From Thiobacillus sp. (GTDB lineage: Bacteria; Pseudomonadota; Gammaproteobacteria; Burkholderiales; Thiobacillaceae): DNA of 64,000 nt. Of this stretch, positions 40,579-50,460 are shown one piece after another; the stretch's first letter is position 1; the number at the start of each line of letters is the position of its first letter. The notes beneath the pieces are model-generated. The model saw only the letters and a program-made list of their open reading frames with translations. It searched no databases and was not told the DNA's origin. Location: positions 62,001 through 126,000 of the forward strand of contig JACKLQ010000001.1 of assembly GCA_024235835.1 (NCBI GenBank), in the 5' to 3' direction. The position numbers were made by a program, and so were the translations under genes.

Positions 40579-41188
40579 ATGTCCACCCGCATCAAGATCT
40601 GCGGCATCACCCGCATGGAAGATGGCCTGGCCGCCGCCCGGGCCGGCGCCGACGCCATCGGCCTGGTGTTCGCCGAGAAAAGCTCCCGCCGGGTCACCCC
40701 GGACCAGGCCCGGGCCATTGCCGTGGCGTTGCCCCCCTTCGTCTCCACCGTGGCCCTGTTCGTGAACGCCGGCCCCGAGGAAGTGGAACGGATAATCCAC
40801 CGGGTGAGGCCGGATTGCCTGCAATTTCACGGCGAGGAGTCCCCGGAGTATTGCTCCGCCTTCGGCCTGCCCTGGCTCAAGGCTGCCAGGGTCAGGCCGG
40901 GGTTGGATTTGTTACAATTCGCGGCCCGCTTCGAGGGGGCCCAGGGCCTGTTGCTGGATGCATACAGTCCCGCCGCCCACGGTGGCACTGGCGAGCGTTT
41001 CGACTGGGGTCTCATCCCAGCGGTCATGCCCAGGCCGGTGGTGCTGGCGGGGGGGCTGGTCCCGGCCAATGTGGGCGAGGCCGTGCATGTCGCCAGACCC
41101 TGGGCGGTGGATGTGTCCAGCGGCGTAGAGGCCGCGCCCGGCATCAAGGATGCCGCGAAGATTGCTGCTTTCGTGAAGGAAGTCAAAG

Positions 41189-41214
<26 letters not shown>
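40579..41214 (+). CDS. trpF: phosphoribosylanthranilate isomerase
   Basis: A 211-residue TIM-barrel enzyme, third step of tryptophan synthesis. RIKICGITRMEDGLAAARAGADA (catalytic Cys), LQFHGEESPEYC and the C-terminal WAVDVSSGVEAAPGIKD are signatures. Its 3' end overlaps trpB by 26 bases, which should couple translation. Confidence 0.97.
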
Positions 41215-42400
<1,186 letters not shown>

Positions 42401-42402
42401 TC

Positions 42403-43200
42403 ATGTCACGTATACCCGCTGTTTTCGCCTCCCTGAAAGCCCAGGGCCGCAAGGCCCTCATCCCCTTCGTCACCGCCGGCGACCCAGCCCCGGACAGGAC
42501 CGTGCCCCTCATGCATGCCCTGGTGTCCGGCGGAGCCGACATCCTGGAATTGGGCGTGCCGTTCTCCGACCCCATGGCGGACGGCCCCACCATCCAGCGC
42601 AGTTCCGAGCGGGCCTTGAAGCACGGCGTTGGTTTGCGGGACGTGCTGGCCATGGTGGCCGAGTTCCGCAAGACCAATGCCAATACGCCAGTGGTGCTCA
42701 TGGGCTACGCCAACCCCATCGAGGCCATGTCCTGGGACGGATTTTGTGCCGCCGCCGCCCAGGCCGGGGTGGACGGGGTGCTGACTGTGGACTATCCGCC
42801 GGAAGAATCCACCGAGTTCGCCGCCAAGTGCGCGGCGGCAGGTCTGGACAACATCTATCTGCTGGCGCCAACCACCCCGGCCGCACGGGTGGAGGCAGTG
42901 GCCAAGCAAGCCCGGGGCTTCATCTACTACGTCTCCCTGAAGGGCGTCACCGGGGCGGCGACTCTGGATATGAGTGAAGTGGCCGCGCGCCTGCCGGCCA
43001 TTCACGCCGCTACGGGGCTGCCCGTGGGTGTGGGTTTCGGCATCCGGGATGCGGAAACCGCTCGCCAGGTGGCCCAGGTGGCGGATGCCGTGGTGATCGG
43101 CTCCCGCATCGTGCAGGAGATCGAGAACTCCGTCCCCGAGGCCATGCTGGATAACGTGAAGAATTTCGTGGCTGGCGTGCGCGCTGCCCTGGACAAGTGA
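42403..43200 (+). CDS. trpA: tryptophan synthase alpha chain
   Basis: A 265-residue TIM barrel that releases indole from indole-glycerol phosphate. LIPFVTAGDPAPD, ADILELGVPFSDPMADGPTIQ (catalytic Glu and Asp) and VGFGIRDAETARQVA are signatures. It stands between trpB and accD in one run. Confidence 0.98.
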   Translation: MSRIPAVFASLKAQGRKALIPFVTAGDPAPDRTVPLMHALVSGGADILELGVPFSDPMADGPTIQRSSERALKHGVGLRDVLAMVAEFRKTNANTPVVLMGYANPIEAMSWDGFCAAAAQAGVDGVLTVDYPPEESTEFAAKCAAAGLDNIYLLAPTTPAARVEAVAKQARGFIYYVSLKGVTGAATLDMSEVAARLPAIHAATGLPVGVGFGIRDAETARQVAQVADAVVIGSRIVQEIENSVPEAMLDNVKNFVAGVRAALDK

Positions 43201-43210
43201 GGAAGCTGCG

Positions 43211-44074
43211 ATGAGTTGGTTCCAGAAGATCATCCCGCCCAAGATCCAGCGGCGCACCGCGGCCAAGAAGGTGGTGCCCGAAGGGTTGTGGAGCAAGTGC
43301 CCGTCCTGCGATGCGGTGCTCTACGCTGCCGACCTGGAGAACAACCAGCACGTGTGCCCCCAATGTGGCCATCACCACCGCGTGGGTGCGCGCCAGCGCC
43401 TTGACCTCATGCTGGACGATGAGGGCCGCAAGGAGGTGGGCGCCAACGTCAAGCCCATGGACACCCTCAAGTTCAAGGACAGCAAGAAGTACACCGACCG
43501 CCTGGCGGAAGCCTGCAAGGCCACCCAGGAGGAGGATGCCCTGGTGGTCATGGAAGGCCGCATGCTGGGCCTGCCCGTGGTGATAGCCGCCTTCGAGTTC
43601 CGTTTCATGGGGGGTTCCATGGGCTCCGTGGTGGGGGAGCGTTTCGTGCGCGGCGTGGAGGCTGCCATCAAGGGCAAGAAGCCCTTCATCTGCGTGTCCG
43701 CCAGTGGCGGCGCCCGCATGCAGGAGGGCCTGATGTCCCTGATGCAGATGGCCAAGACCAGCGCGGCCCTGACCCAGCTGGCCGCCAACCGCCTGCCGTT
43801 CATATCCGTGTTGACCGATCCCACCATGGGCGGCGTGTCCGCCAGTTTCGCCATGCTGGGGGACGTGATCGTGGCGGAGCCCAAGGCGCTCATCGGTTTT
43901 GCCGGCCCCCGGGTGATCGAGCAGACCGTGCGGGAGAAGCTGCCGGAGGGCTTTCAGCGGGCGGAGTTCCTGCAGGAACACGGCGCCGTGGACATGATCG
44001 TGGACCGCCGCGAGATGCAGCAAACTCTGGCTCGCCTCTGCGCCCAGTTCCTGCACAAGCCTGCCCCCATCTAG
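43211..44074 (+). CDS. accD: acetyl-CoA carboxylase carboxyltransferase subunit beta
   Basis: A 287-residue subunit making malonyl-CoA with AccA. The zinc ribbon CPSCDAVLYAADLENNQHVCPQCGHH lies near residue 35, followed by the carboxyltransferase region with FMGGSMGSVVGE and SASGGARMQEG. trpA-accD-folC is a conserved order. GGAAGCTGCG precedes the ATG. Confidence 0.98.
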   Translation: MSWFQKIIPPKIQRRTAAKKVVPEGLWSKCPSCDAVLYAADLENNQHVCPQCGHHHRVGARQRLDLMLDDEGRKEVGANVKPMDTLKFKDSKKYTDRLAEACKATQEEDALVVMEGRMLGLPVVIAAFEFRFMGGSMGSVVGERFVRGVEAAIKGKKPFICVSASGGARMQEGLMSLMQMAKTSAALTQLAANRLPFISVLTDPTMGGVSASFAMLGDVIVAEPKALIGFAGPRVIEQTVREKLPEGFQRAEFLQEHGAVDMIVDRREMQQTLARLCAQFLHKPAPI

Positions 44075-44093
44075 GCGGCGCGATCTTTCCGTC

Positions 44094-45374
44094 TTGAGCC
44101 AACCCACCGACCTCGCGGGCTGGCTGGCCCACCTGGAGTCCCGCAGCCGGGATGCCATCGTCCTGGGCCTGGAACGGGTGCGGGCGGTGGCGGACCGCCT
44201 GGGTCTTGAGCCCGACTTTCCCGTCATCACCGTGGGGGGCACCAACGGCAAGGGATCCGTGTGCGCCTACCTGGAGGCCATGCTGCTGGCTGCGGGCGTC
44301 CGGGTGGGCTGTTACACCTCGCCCCACCTGCTGCGCTACAACGAGCGCGTGCGCATCGCCGGCCAGGAGGCCACGGACGAAGCCTTGTGCAGGGCCTTCG
44401 CGGCGGTGGAATCCGTCCGGGGCGACATAGCCCTGACCTATTTCGAGCAGGGCACCCTGGCGGCCTTGTGGCTTTTCCGCCAAGCCAACGCGGAAGCCGT
44501 CATCCTGGAAGTGGGCTTGGGGGGCAGGCTGGACGCAGTGAACATCTGGGACCCGGACTGCGCCGTGGTCACCAGCGTGGACCTGGACCACCAGGCCTTC
44601 CTGGGGGACACCCGGGAAGCCATCGGCTTCGAGAAGGCGGGCATTTTCCGTCCGGGACGTCCCGCCGTCTGCGGCGATCCTGTCCCGCCCGCCAGCCTGC
44701 TGGAACACGCCAGCGACCTGGGTGCGCGCCTGCTGCGACTGGATCGGGACATGCGCATCGAGGAGCAGGGCGAAACCTGGAGCCTGCGGGTGAACGAAGC
44801 CGTCTTTCCGGCCCTGCCCCGGCCGGCCATGGCCGGTGCCCACCAACTGGCCAATGCCGCCTGCGCCATTGCCACCCTGGAAACCCTGCGGCATCGCCTG
44901 CCCGTGCCGCGCCAGGCCCTGCGACATGGGCTGGTCCAGGCGCGGCAACCGGGGCGGTTCCAGGTGGTGGGGCGACAGCCCTTGCGCATCCTGGACGTGG
45001 CCCACAATCCCCACGCTGCCCGGGCCCTGGCCGCCAACCTGGCAACCCTGGGGGCGCGGACGGGCGAAGGGGGCCGGATCATCGCTGTGCTGGCCATGCT
45101 GTCGGACAAGGATGTCGGCGGCGTCATCGAACCTTTGCTGCCCCTGGTGGAAAGCTGGCATGTGGCGGGCCTGTCCGGGCCCAGGGGATTGGCCGGCGAG
45201 GCCCTGGGCGGGGAGCTGGCGCGTCTGGATACCCGGTACCAGGTCCATGGCTGCCCCGCGGAAGCTTGGCTCGCGGCATGCAGGGAGGCTGCTGCCGCTG
45301 ATACAATCATTGCCTTCGGTTCCTTTTACACCGTGGCCGAGTTGATGACGGAAATTCCTCCTACCCATGGCTGA
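44094..45374 (+). CDS. folC: bifunctional dihydrofolate synthase/folylpolyglutamate synthase
   Basis: A 426-residue Mur-ligase-like enzyme that adds glutamates to folates. The ATP loop is VGGTNGKGSVCAYLE; TSPHLLRYNERVRI and LDVAHNPHAARAL are signatures. The start is a TTG at 44094 (TTGAGCCAACC), since no ATG precedes the conserved N-terminus. Its end overlaps the SPOR gene by eight bases. Confidence 0.96.
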   Translation: MSQPTDLAGWLAHLESRSRDAIVLGLERVRAVADRLGLEPDFPVITVGGTNGKGSVCAYLEAMLLAAGVRVGCYTSPHLLRYNERVRIAGQEATDEALCRAFAAVESVRGDIALTYFEQGTLAALWLFRQANAEAVILEVGLGGRLDAVNIWDPDCAVVTSVDLDHQAFLGDTREAIGFEKAGIFRPGRPAVCGDPVPPASLLEHASDLGARLLRLDRDMRIEEQGETWSLRVNEAVFPALPRPAMAGAHQLANAACAIATLETLRHRLPVPRQALRHGLVQARQPGRFQVVGRQPLRILDVAHNPHAARALAANLATLGARTGEGGRIIAVLAMLSDKDVGGVIEPLLPLVESWHVAGLSGPRGLAGEALGGELARLDTRYQVHGCPAEAWLAACREAAAADTIIAFGSFYTVAELMTEIPPTHG

Positions 45375-46038
45375 CACCCTCCGTACCCAGGATGCGATGA
45401 ACGAAGATCCGGCGGCGCTTCGCCGCAGGGCCAGGCGCCGGCTGGTGGGGGCCATTGCCATCGCCCTGGTGGCCATCGTGGTGGTGCCCATGCTGTTCGA
45501 CCCGGACCCCAAGCCCCTGGGGTCGGACGTGGATATTCGCATCCCCGCCCAGGAAAGTCCCTTCGAACCCAAGCCTGCCGTGGTGCCGCAAGCGTCACCG
45601 ACGTCCGTGTCCCCGGTGGACGCGGGCCCTTCCAGGATGGATCCGTCATCCCCCCCCGAGGTGAATCCAGAGCCGGCGGAGCCTACTCCGGTCAGTCCGC
45701 CACCCCCCAAGGCCGTGGCGCCGGAACCACCCAAGGAAGCGAAGAAGCCCGCTGCCAAACCCACCCGGGATGTCCGGAAGGGTGAGCCGGCCCAACCCAA
45801 GTCGGACGCGGCCTTTGCCAGCCGGGGCTATTATCTTCAGCTGGGCGCTTTCAGCGGCGAGGCCAACGCCAAGGCCCTGCTGGCCAAGGTGCAGGCGGCG
45901 GGCTTCAAGGTGGGCATGGCGGACAGCAATGGCCAATATCGCGTGCGGGTGGGCCCCATTCCCGATCGGGACAAGGCCATGGATACCCTGGCCAAGCTGA
46001 AGAGCAAGGGGTTCAGCCCCGTCATGATCGGGCCATGA
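45367..46038 (+). CDS. SPOR domain protein (DedD-like)
   Basis: A 223-residue protein: a short cytoplasmic arginine-rich start, one membrane helix (LVGAIAIALVAIVVVPMLF), a long proline-rich periplasmic linker and a C-terminal SPOR domain (GYYLQLGAFSGEANAKALLAKVQ...YRVRVGPIPDRDKAMDTL). SPOR domains bind denuded peptidoglycan at the division septum. Its place between folC and cvpA matches dedD in other proteobacteria. Confidence 0.92.
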   Translation: MADTLRTQDAMNEDPAALRRRARRRLVGAIAIALVAIVVVPMLFDPDPKPLGSDVDIRIPAQESPFEPKPAVVPQASPTSVSPVDAGPSRMDPSSPPEVNPEPAEPTPVSPPPPKAVAPEPPKEAKKPAAKPTRDVRKGEPAQPKSDAAFASRGYYLQLGAFSGEANAKALLAKVQAAGFKVGMADSNGQYRVRVGPIPDRDKAMDTLAKLKSKGFSPVMIGP

Positions 46039-46093
46039 GCGCTTACGCCAGGCAGCCCAAAGAGGGCGATCTTTCACCCCCGAGGTCAGTCCG

Positions 46094-46582
46094 GTGAGCA
46101 GCCTGGATATGGTGGTGCTGGCCATCCTCGCGGGGTCCACGCTGCTGGGCCTGATGCGGGGCTTGGTGAAGGAGGTGTTCTCCCTGGCCGCGTGGATTCT
46201 GGCCTTCATCGGCGCCCGCCTGTTCGGCCCTCCCCTGGCGCCCTTGCTGCCCGGGGTAGAGAACCCGGCCCTGCAGCACGGCCTGGCCCTGGTCCTGGTA
46301 TTCATCGTCGTCCTGTTTGGCGCGGGTTTGGCTGGCAGCCTCCTGGCCGGGCTGGTGAAGCTGGCCGGATTGGGGGGCTATGACCGCTTGCTTGGTGTCA
46401 TGTTCGGCTTGCTGCGCGGTGTGGCGGCAGTGGTGGCCCTGGCCCTGCTGGCCGGCATGACGGCCCTGCCCAAGACCCACACTTGGCAGACGGCCATGAG
46501 CCGCAAGCCACTGGAGGTGGCTGCCCAGAAGGTGGCGCCCTGGTTGCCCAGGGACGTCTCCGTCCTCATCAAGTATTCCTGA
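46094..46582 (+). CDS. cvpA: CvpA family membrane protein
   Basis: A 162-residue protein with four hydrophobic helices. LDMVVLAILAGSTLLGLMRG and VKEVFSLAAWILAFIGA are typical of CvpA. It starts with GTG at 46094. CvpA is linked to colicin V production and envelope or biofilm traits; the gene usually precedes purF, as here. Confidence 0.92.
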   Translation: MSSLDMVVLAILAGSTLLGLMRGLVKEVFSLAAWILAFIGARLFGPPLAPLLPGVENPALQHGLALVLVFIVVLFGAGLAGSLLAGLVKLAGLGGYDRLLGVMFGLLRGVAAVVALALLAGMTALPKTHTWQTAMSRKPLEVAAQKVAPWLPRDVSVLIKYS

Positions 46583-46609
46583 AAGCACTGAAGGCAAAAG
46601 GTCATTCCC

Positions 46610-48127
46610 ATGTGCGGCATTCTCGGCATCATTTCCCACCAGCCCGTCAACCAGATGCTCTATGACGGGCTGCAACTGCTGCAGCACCGGGGCCAGGATG
46701 CGGCCGGCATCGTCACCATGGACGGCAGCATGTTCCACATGCACAAGAGCCTGGGCATGGTGCGGGACGTGTTCCGTACCCGGGACATGCGCAACCTGGT
46801 GGGCAACGCGGGCATCGCCCACGTGCGCTATCCCACCGCCGGTTCCGCCGCCAGTCCTGCGGAGGCCCAGCCTTTTTACGTGAATTCGCCTTTCGGCATC
46901 GTCCTGGGCCACAACGGCAACCTGACCAATACCGAGGCCCTGCAGGACCAGTTGTTCAAGGATGACCTGCGCCACATCAACACCAGCTCCGATTCTGAGG
47001 TGCTGCTCAATGTCCTGGCCCACGAACTGCAGCGGGCGGTGGAGGGCCACTGGCTCACACCCGAGGATGTGTTCACGGCCGTTACGGGTGTGCACCGGCG
47101 CTGCAAGGGGGCCTACGCGGTGGTGGCCATGGTCGCAGGTTTCGGCTTGCTGGCCTTCCGGGATCCCCACGGCATCCGTCCCCTGGTCATCGGCAAGAAC
47201 ACGGACGGTGGTGGCGTGGAGTGGATGGTGGCATCGGAAAGCGTGGCGGTTGAAGCCCTGGGTTTCCAGGTGGTACGGGACCTGGCCCCTGGCGAGGCAG
47301 TGCTGGTCACCGCCGGGGGGCAGTTCATCAGCCACCCCATGGCCAACCCCCAGGAATTCGCCCCCTGCATCTTCGAGTACGTGTATTTCGCCCGCCCCGA
47401 CTCCGTCATGGATGGCACCTCCATCTATGAAACCCGCCTCAAGATGGGGGAATTCCTGGCCGAGAAGGTCAAGCGCCAATTCAGCCACCTGAAGATCGAC
47501 GTGGTGGTCCCCATTCCCGACACCAGCCGGCCCTCCGCCCTGCAGCTGGCCCACCAGCTGGGTTTGCCTTACCGGGAGGGCTTCATCAAGAACCGCTACA
47601 TCGGCCGCACCTTCATCATGCCTGGCCAGTCCACGCGCAAGAAGTCCGTGCGCCAGAAGCTCAACGCCATGCCCCTGGAATTCAAGGGTAAGTCGGTGCT
47701 GCTGGTGGACGATTCCATCGTGCGAGGCACCACCAGCAGGGAAATCATCCAGATGGCCCGGGACGCTGGGGCCACGTCGGTGTATTTCGCCTCGGCCAGT
47801 CCGCCGGTGCGCTTTCCCAACGTCTACGGCATCGACATGCCCACCCGGGCGGAACTGCTGGCCAACGGGCGCACGGATGAGGAGATCGCCCGGGAGATCG
47901 GGGCCGATGCGGTGATCTACCAGGACCTGTCCGACCTCATCGCCGCGGTGCAGATGGTGAACCCCGGCATCTCGCGCTTTGATGCCTCCTGCTTCGATGG
48001 CGACTACATCACCGGAGATGTTTCCGAGGAGTATCTCACCCGCCTGGAAGGCCAGCGCAGCGGCACCATCCCCATCGTCCCCGCGCCGCCTACCCGGCAG
48101 ATGGGCCTCAACCTGGCTGCCCAGTGA
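46610..48127 (+). CDS. purF: amidophosphoribosyltransferase
   Basis: A 505-residue enzyme that starts purine synthesis. MCGILGIIS provides the N-terminal glutaminase cysteine; LLVDDSIVRGTTSREI is the PRPP loop. Length is normal for the E. coli-type enzyme. Its end overlaps the metZ frame by four bases. Confidence 0.98.
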   Translation: MCGILGIISHQPVNQMLYDGLQLLQHRGQDAAGIVTMDGSMFHMHKSLGMVRDVFRTRDMRNLVGNAGIAHVRYPTAGSAASPAEAQPFYVNSPFGIVLGHNGNLTNTEALQDQLFKDDLRHINTSSDSEVLLNVLAHELQRAVEGHWLTPEDVFTAVTGVHRRCKGAYAVVAMVAGFGLLAFRDPHGIRPLVIGKNTDGGGVEWMVASESVAVEALGFQVVRDLAPGEAVLVTAGGQFISHPMANPQEFAPCIFEYVYFARPDSVMDGTSIYETRLKMGEFLAEKVKRQFSHLKIDVVVPIPDTSRPSALQLAHQLGLPYREGFIKNRYIGRTFIMPGQSTRKKSVRQKLNAMPLEFKGKSVLLVDDSIVRGTTSREIIQMARDAGATSVYFASASPPVRFPNVYGIDMPTRAELLANGRTDEEIAREIGADAVIYQDLSDLIAAVQMVNPGISRFDASCFDGDYITGDVSEEYLTRLEGQRSGTIPIVPAPPTRQMGLNLAAQ

Positions 48128-49305
48128 GCATGAAGTCATTGCATCCAGACACCCTGGCTGTGCGTGCGGGTACCTTCCGCAGCGAGCTGAACGAGCACTC
48201 CGAGGCTTTGTTCCTTACCTCCAGCTTCGTGTTCAAGAACGCCGCCGAGGCTGCGGCCCGTTTTTCCGGAGCAGAGGCCGGGCCCATCTATGCCCGTTTC
48301 ACCAACCCCTCCGTCACCATGTTCGAGGAGCGACTGGCGGCCCTGGAGGGCGCCGAGCGCTGCGTGGCCTTCGCCTCCGGCATGGCGGCCATCCTGGCTG
48401 CGGTCATGGGCCTGATGCGCGCAGGGGAACACATCGTGGCCTCCCGCTCCATCTTCGGCTCCACGGTGCAGTTGTTCCAGAACATCCTGGCCCGGTTCGG
48501 CGTGGAGACCACCTTCGTCTCGCCCACGGATCCGGAGGCCTGGCGGGCCGCTCTGCGACCGAATACCCGACTGTTCTTCGTGGAGTCCCCCTCCAACCCC
48601 CTCACGGAGGTGTCCGACCTTCGCGCCCTGGCGGACATCGCCCACGGCCACGGCGCCTGGCTGGCGGTGGACAACTGCTTTTGCTCCCCCGCCCTGCAGC
48701 AGCCCCTGAAACTGGGTGCGGATATCGTCATCCATTCCGCCACCAAGTATCTGGACGGGCAGGGGAGGGTGCTGGGAGGGGCAGTGCTGGGCAGGAAGGA
48801 CCTGATGGAAGGCGTCTACACCTTCCTGCGCACGGCGGGGCCTACTTTGTCTGCCTTCAATGCCTGGGTGCTGCTGAAGGGGCTGGAAACCCTGAGTTTG
48901 CGCATGGGGGCCCATTCCGACCACGCCCTGGCCCTGGCGCGATGGCTGGAGCAACAACCCCAGGTCGTCAAGGTGTTATACCCCGGCTTGCCCTCACACC
49001 CCCAGCACGCCCTGGCCATGGCCCAGCAGAAGACCGGTGGCGGCATAGTGGCCTTTGAGGTGGCGGGGGGCAGGGAGGCGGCCTGGCGGGTCATCGATGC
49101 CTGCCGGCTCATGTCCATCACCGCCAACCTGGGGGATACCCGCACCACCATCACCCACCCCGCCAGCACCACCCACAGCCGCATGACGGCGCAACAGCGG
49201 GCTGAGGCGGGCATAGTCGACGGACTCATCCGCGTCGCCGTGGGCCTTGAAGCCGTGGAAGATCTGCAGGCCGACCTGGCCGGGGGCTTGGCCCTCAGCC
49301 GGTGA
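48124..49305 (+). CDS. metZ: O-succinylhomoserine sulfhydrylase
   Basis: A 393-residue PLP enzyme of the Cys/Met metabolism family that makes homocysteine. TDPEAWRAALRPNTRLFFVESPSNPL and DIVIHSATKYLDGQGRVLGG, with the PLP lysine in SATKY, are visible; HPASTTHSRM is the C-terminal signature. The purF-metZ pair is classic for beta- and gammaproteobacteria. The start is GTG 48124 or ATG 48130. It converges with and overlaps the DNR-like regulator by 11 bases. Confidence 0.94.
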   Translation: MSMKSLHPDTLAVRAGTFRSELNEHSEALFLTSSFVFKNAAEAAARFSGAEAGPIYARFTNPSVTMFEERLAALEGAERCVAFASGMAAILAAVMGLMRAGEHIVASRSIFGSTVQLFQNILARFGVETTFVSPTDPEAWRAALRPNTRLFFVESPSNPLTEVSDLRALADIAHGHGAWLAVDNCFCSPALQQPLKLGADIVIHSATKYLDGQGRVLGGAVLGRKDLMEGVYTFLRTAGPTLSAFNAWVLLKGLETLSLRMGAHSDHALALARWLEQQPQVVKVLYPGLPSHPQHALAMAQQKTGGGIVAFEVAGGREAAWRVIDACRLMSITANLGDTRTTITHPASTTHSRMTAQQRAEAGIVDGLIRVAVGLEAVEDLQADLAGGLALSR

Positions 49306-49984
49306 AATTGCGCAGCTTGATGGCGTCGAGCACCGTGATGGAGCGTCCCTTTACCTGAATCAGCCCGGCCCCCGCTAGGTGGCCCAGCACCCGGGAAAAG
49401 GTTTCCGGTGCCAGGTTCAGTTGGGAGGCGATGGTCTGCTTGCTGGCGGGCAGCAAGATTTCATACTGGTCCGGCTGGGTAGGGGGCGCCAGATTGGAAA
49501 GAAAGCAGATCACCCGCTGGGAACTGGTGCGCAGGGTGCAGGTTTCCATGTCGTCCAGAAGTTCATGCAGGCGCGTGGACAGGCTGGCCAGCATCTTGCG
49601 GCAGAGCAGGGGATTGGCATCCAGGGTCTCCAGGAGTGTGCGCTTGGAAACCAGCAACAACAGGGAATCCTGGGTGGCCTGGGCTGTCACCGGGTAGGGC
49701 TTGTCCAGGAACGCCACCGCTTCGCCGAAGGTGGAGGCGGACTCGAACATGTGCACTACCTTCTCCGATCCCTGGGGCGAGGGCAGGGAAAGCTTCACCT
49801 GCCCCATGACCAGGACGTGCATGCCCTCAGCCACATCACCTTTCTGGAACAGGATCTCGTTCTTCTGAGCCCTTATTTCCCGGCAACCCTGGGCGATGAA
49901 GTGTAACTCTTCCTCCGTGAGGCCCCGGAACAGGGGTTGGCGGGAGAGTATTTCCACGAGCTGGGGGCGGGCATCAGTCAGCAA
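49295..49984 (-). CDS. Crp/Fnr family regulator, DNR/NnrR-like
   Basis: A 229-residue regulator: a cyclic-nucleotide-type sensor (FQKGDVAEGMHVLVMGQVKLSL), a dimer helix, and a helix-turn-helix with SKQTIASQLNLAPETFSRVLGHL. The ETFSR pattern keeps the Glu, Ser and Arg that let FNR/DNR proteins read TTGAT. The FNR 4Fe-4S cysteine cluster near the N-terminus is absent, pointing to the DNR/NnrR nitric-oxide group. It is divergent from nap, with a matching box in the 122-base gap. It probably controls nap and perhaps the nrdD locus. Confidence 0.88.
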   Translation of the reverse strand: MLTDARPQLVEILSRQPLFRGLTEEELHFIAQGCREIRAQKNEILFQKGDVAEGMHVLVMGQVKLSLPSPQGSEKVVHMFESASTFGEAVAFLDKPYPVTAQATQDSLLLLVSKRTLLETLDANPLLCRKMLASLSTRLHELLDDMETCTLRTSSQRVICFLSNLAPPTQPDQYEILLPASKQTIASQLNLAPETFSRVLGHLAGAGLIQVKGRSITVLDAIKLRNFTG

Positions 49985-50047
49985 GCAGGCGCTCCAAAAT
50001 GTCTATTGTGGGGAAGCGCATTAGGACACTTTAACTCGTGTTGAAAC

Positions 50048-50061
50048 TTGATCATTGTCAA
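50048..50061. promoter_or_regulatory. FNR/DNR-type box in the regulator-nap intergenic region
   Basis: TTGATCATTGTCAA has nine of ten fixed bases of the FNR/DNR palindrome and the same half-sites as the nrdD box. Its centre is about 65 bases before the napD GTG, consistent with an activator at -41.5 of a transcript starting near 50096. Confidence 0.82.
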
Positions 50062-50118
50062 AGTAATTTGAAGACATGGTTGTCAGGATTCGAATCAGCC
50101 TAACACATGGAGGAAGAC

Positions 50119-50442
50119 GTGAATCTGTCAGGCATTCTGGTAATTGCAACCCCTCAATGGCAGGGGCAGGTGGTGGAAGCGATCAACGCCCTTGAAGGCG
50201 TGGAGGTCCACCAGGTGGATGATCAGACGGGCCGGATCATCGCCGTACAGGAAGCATCGGACATCCATGCCGAGATTGATGGCCTGAAGCGTATCAAGGC
50301 TGTTCCCCACGTGATCATGGCGGAAATGGTCTACCACTACATCGCCGATGACAAACGCGCCTATGAGGCCATGCCACCGGAGTTGGAAGAGAAGCAGGAC
50401 GGGTTGGATGCCTGCGCTGTGCCGGCATATCTGAACGGTTAA
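50119..50442 (+). CDS. napD: periplasmic nitrate reductase maturation chaperone
   Basis: A 107-residue cytoplasmic protein. NLSGILVIATPQWQGQVVEAINALEGVEVHQVDDQTGRIIAV is the NapD ferredoxin-like fold; NapD binds the NapA Tat signal before export. GTG 50119 was chosen because GGAGGAAG lies just upstream of it. An in-frame ATG at 50107 has no ribosome site and would add four residues. It is the first gene of napDAGHB. Confidence 0.92.
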   Translation: MNLSGILVIATPQWQGQVVEAINALEGVEVHQVDDQTGRIIAVQEASDIHAEIDGLKRIKAVPHVIMAEMVYHYIADDKRAYEAMPPELEEKQDGLDACAVPAYLNG

Positions 50443-50460
50443 TTGAGCAAGGAGGCTGAG

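Noticed and set aside
49295..49984. Oxygen-sensing FNR with 4Fe-4S cluster
   Set aside because: The cysteine set required for the FNR cluster is absent; the protein fits the DNR/NnrR group.
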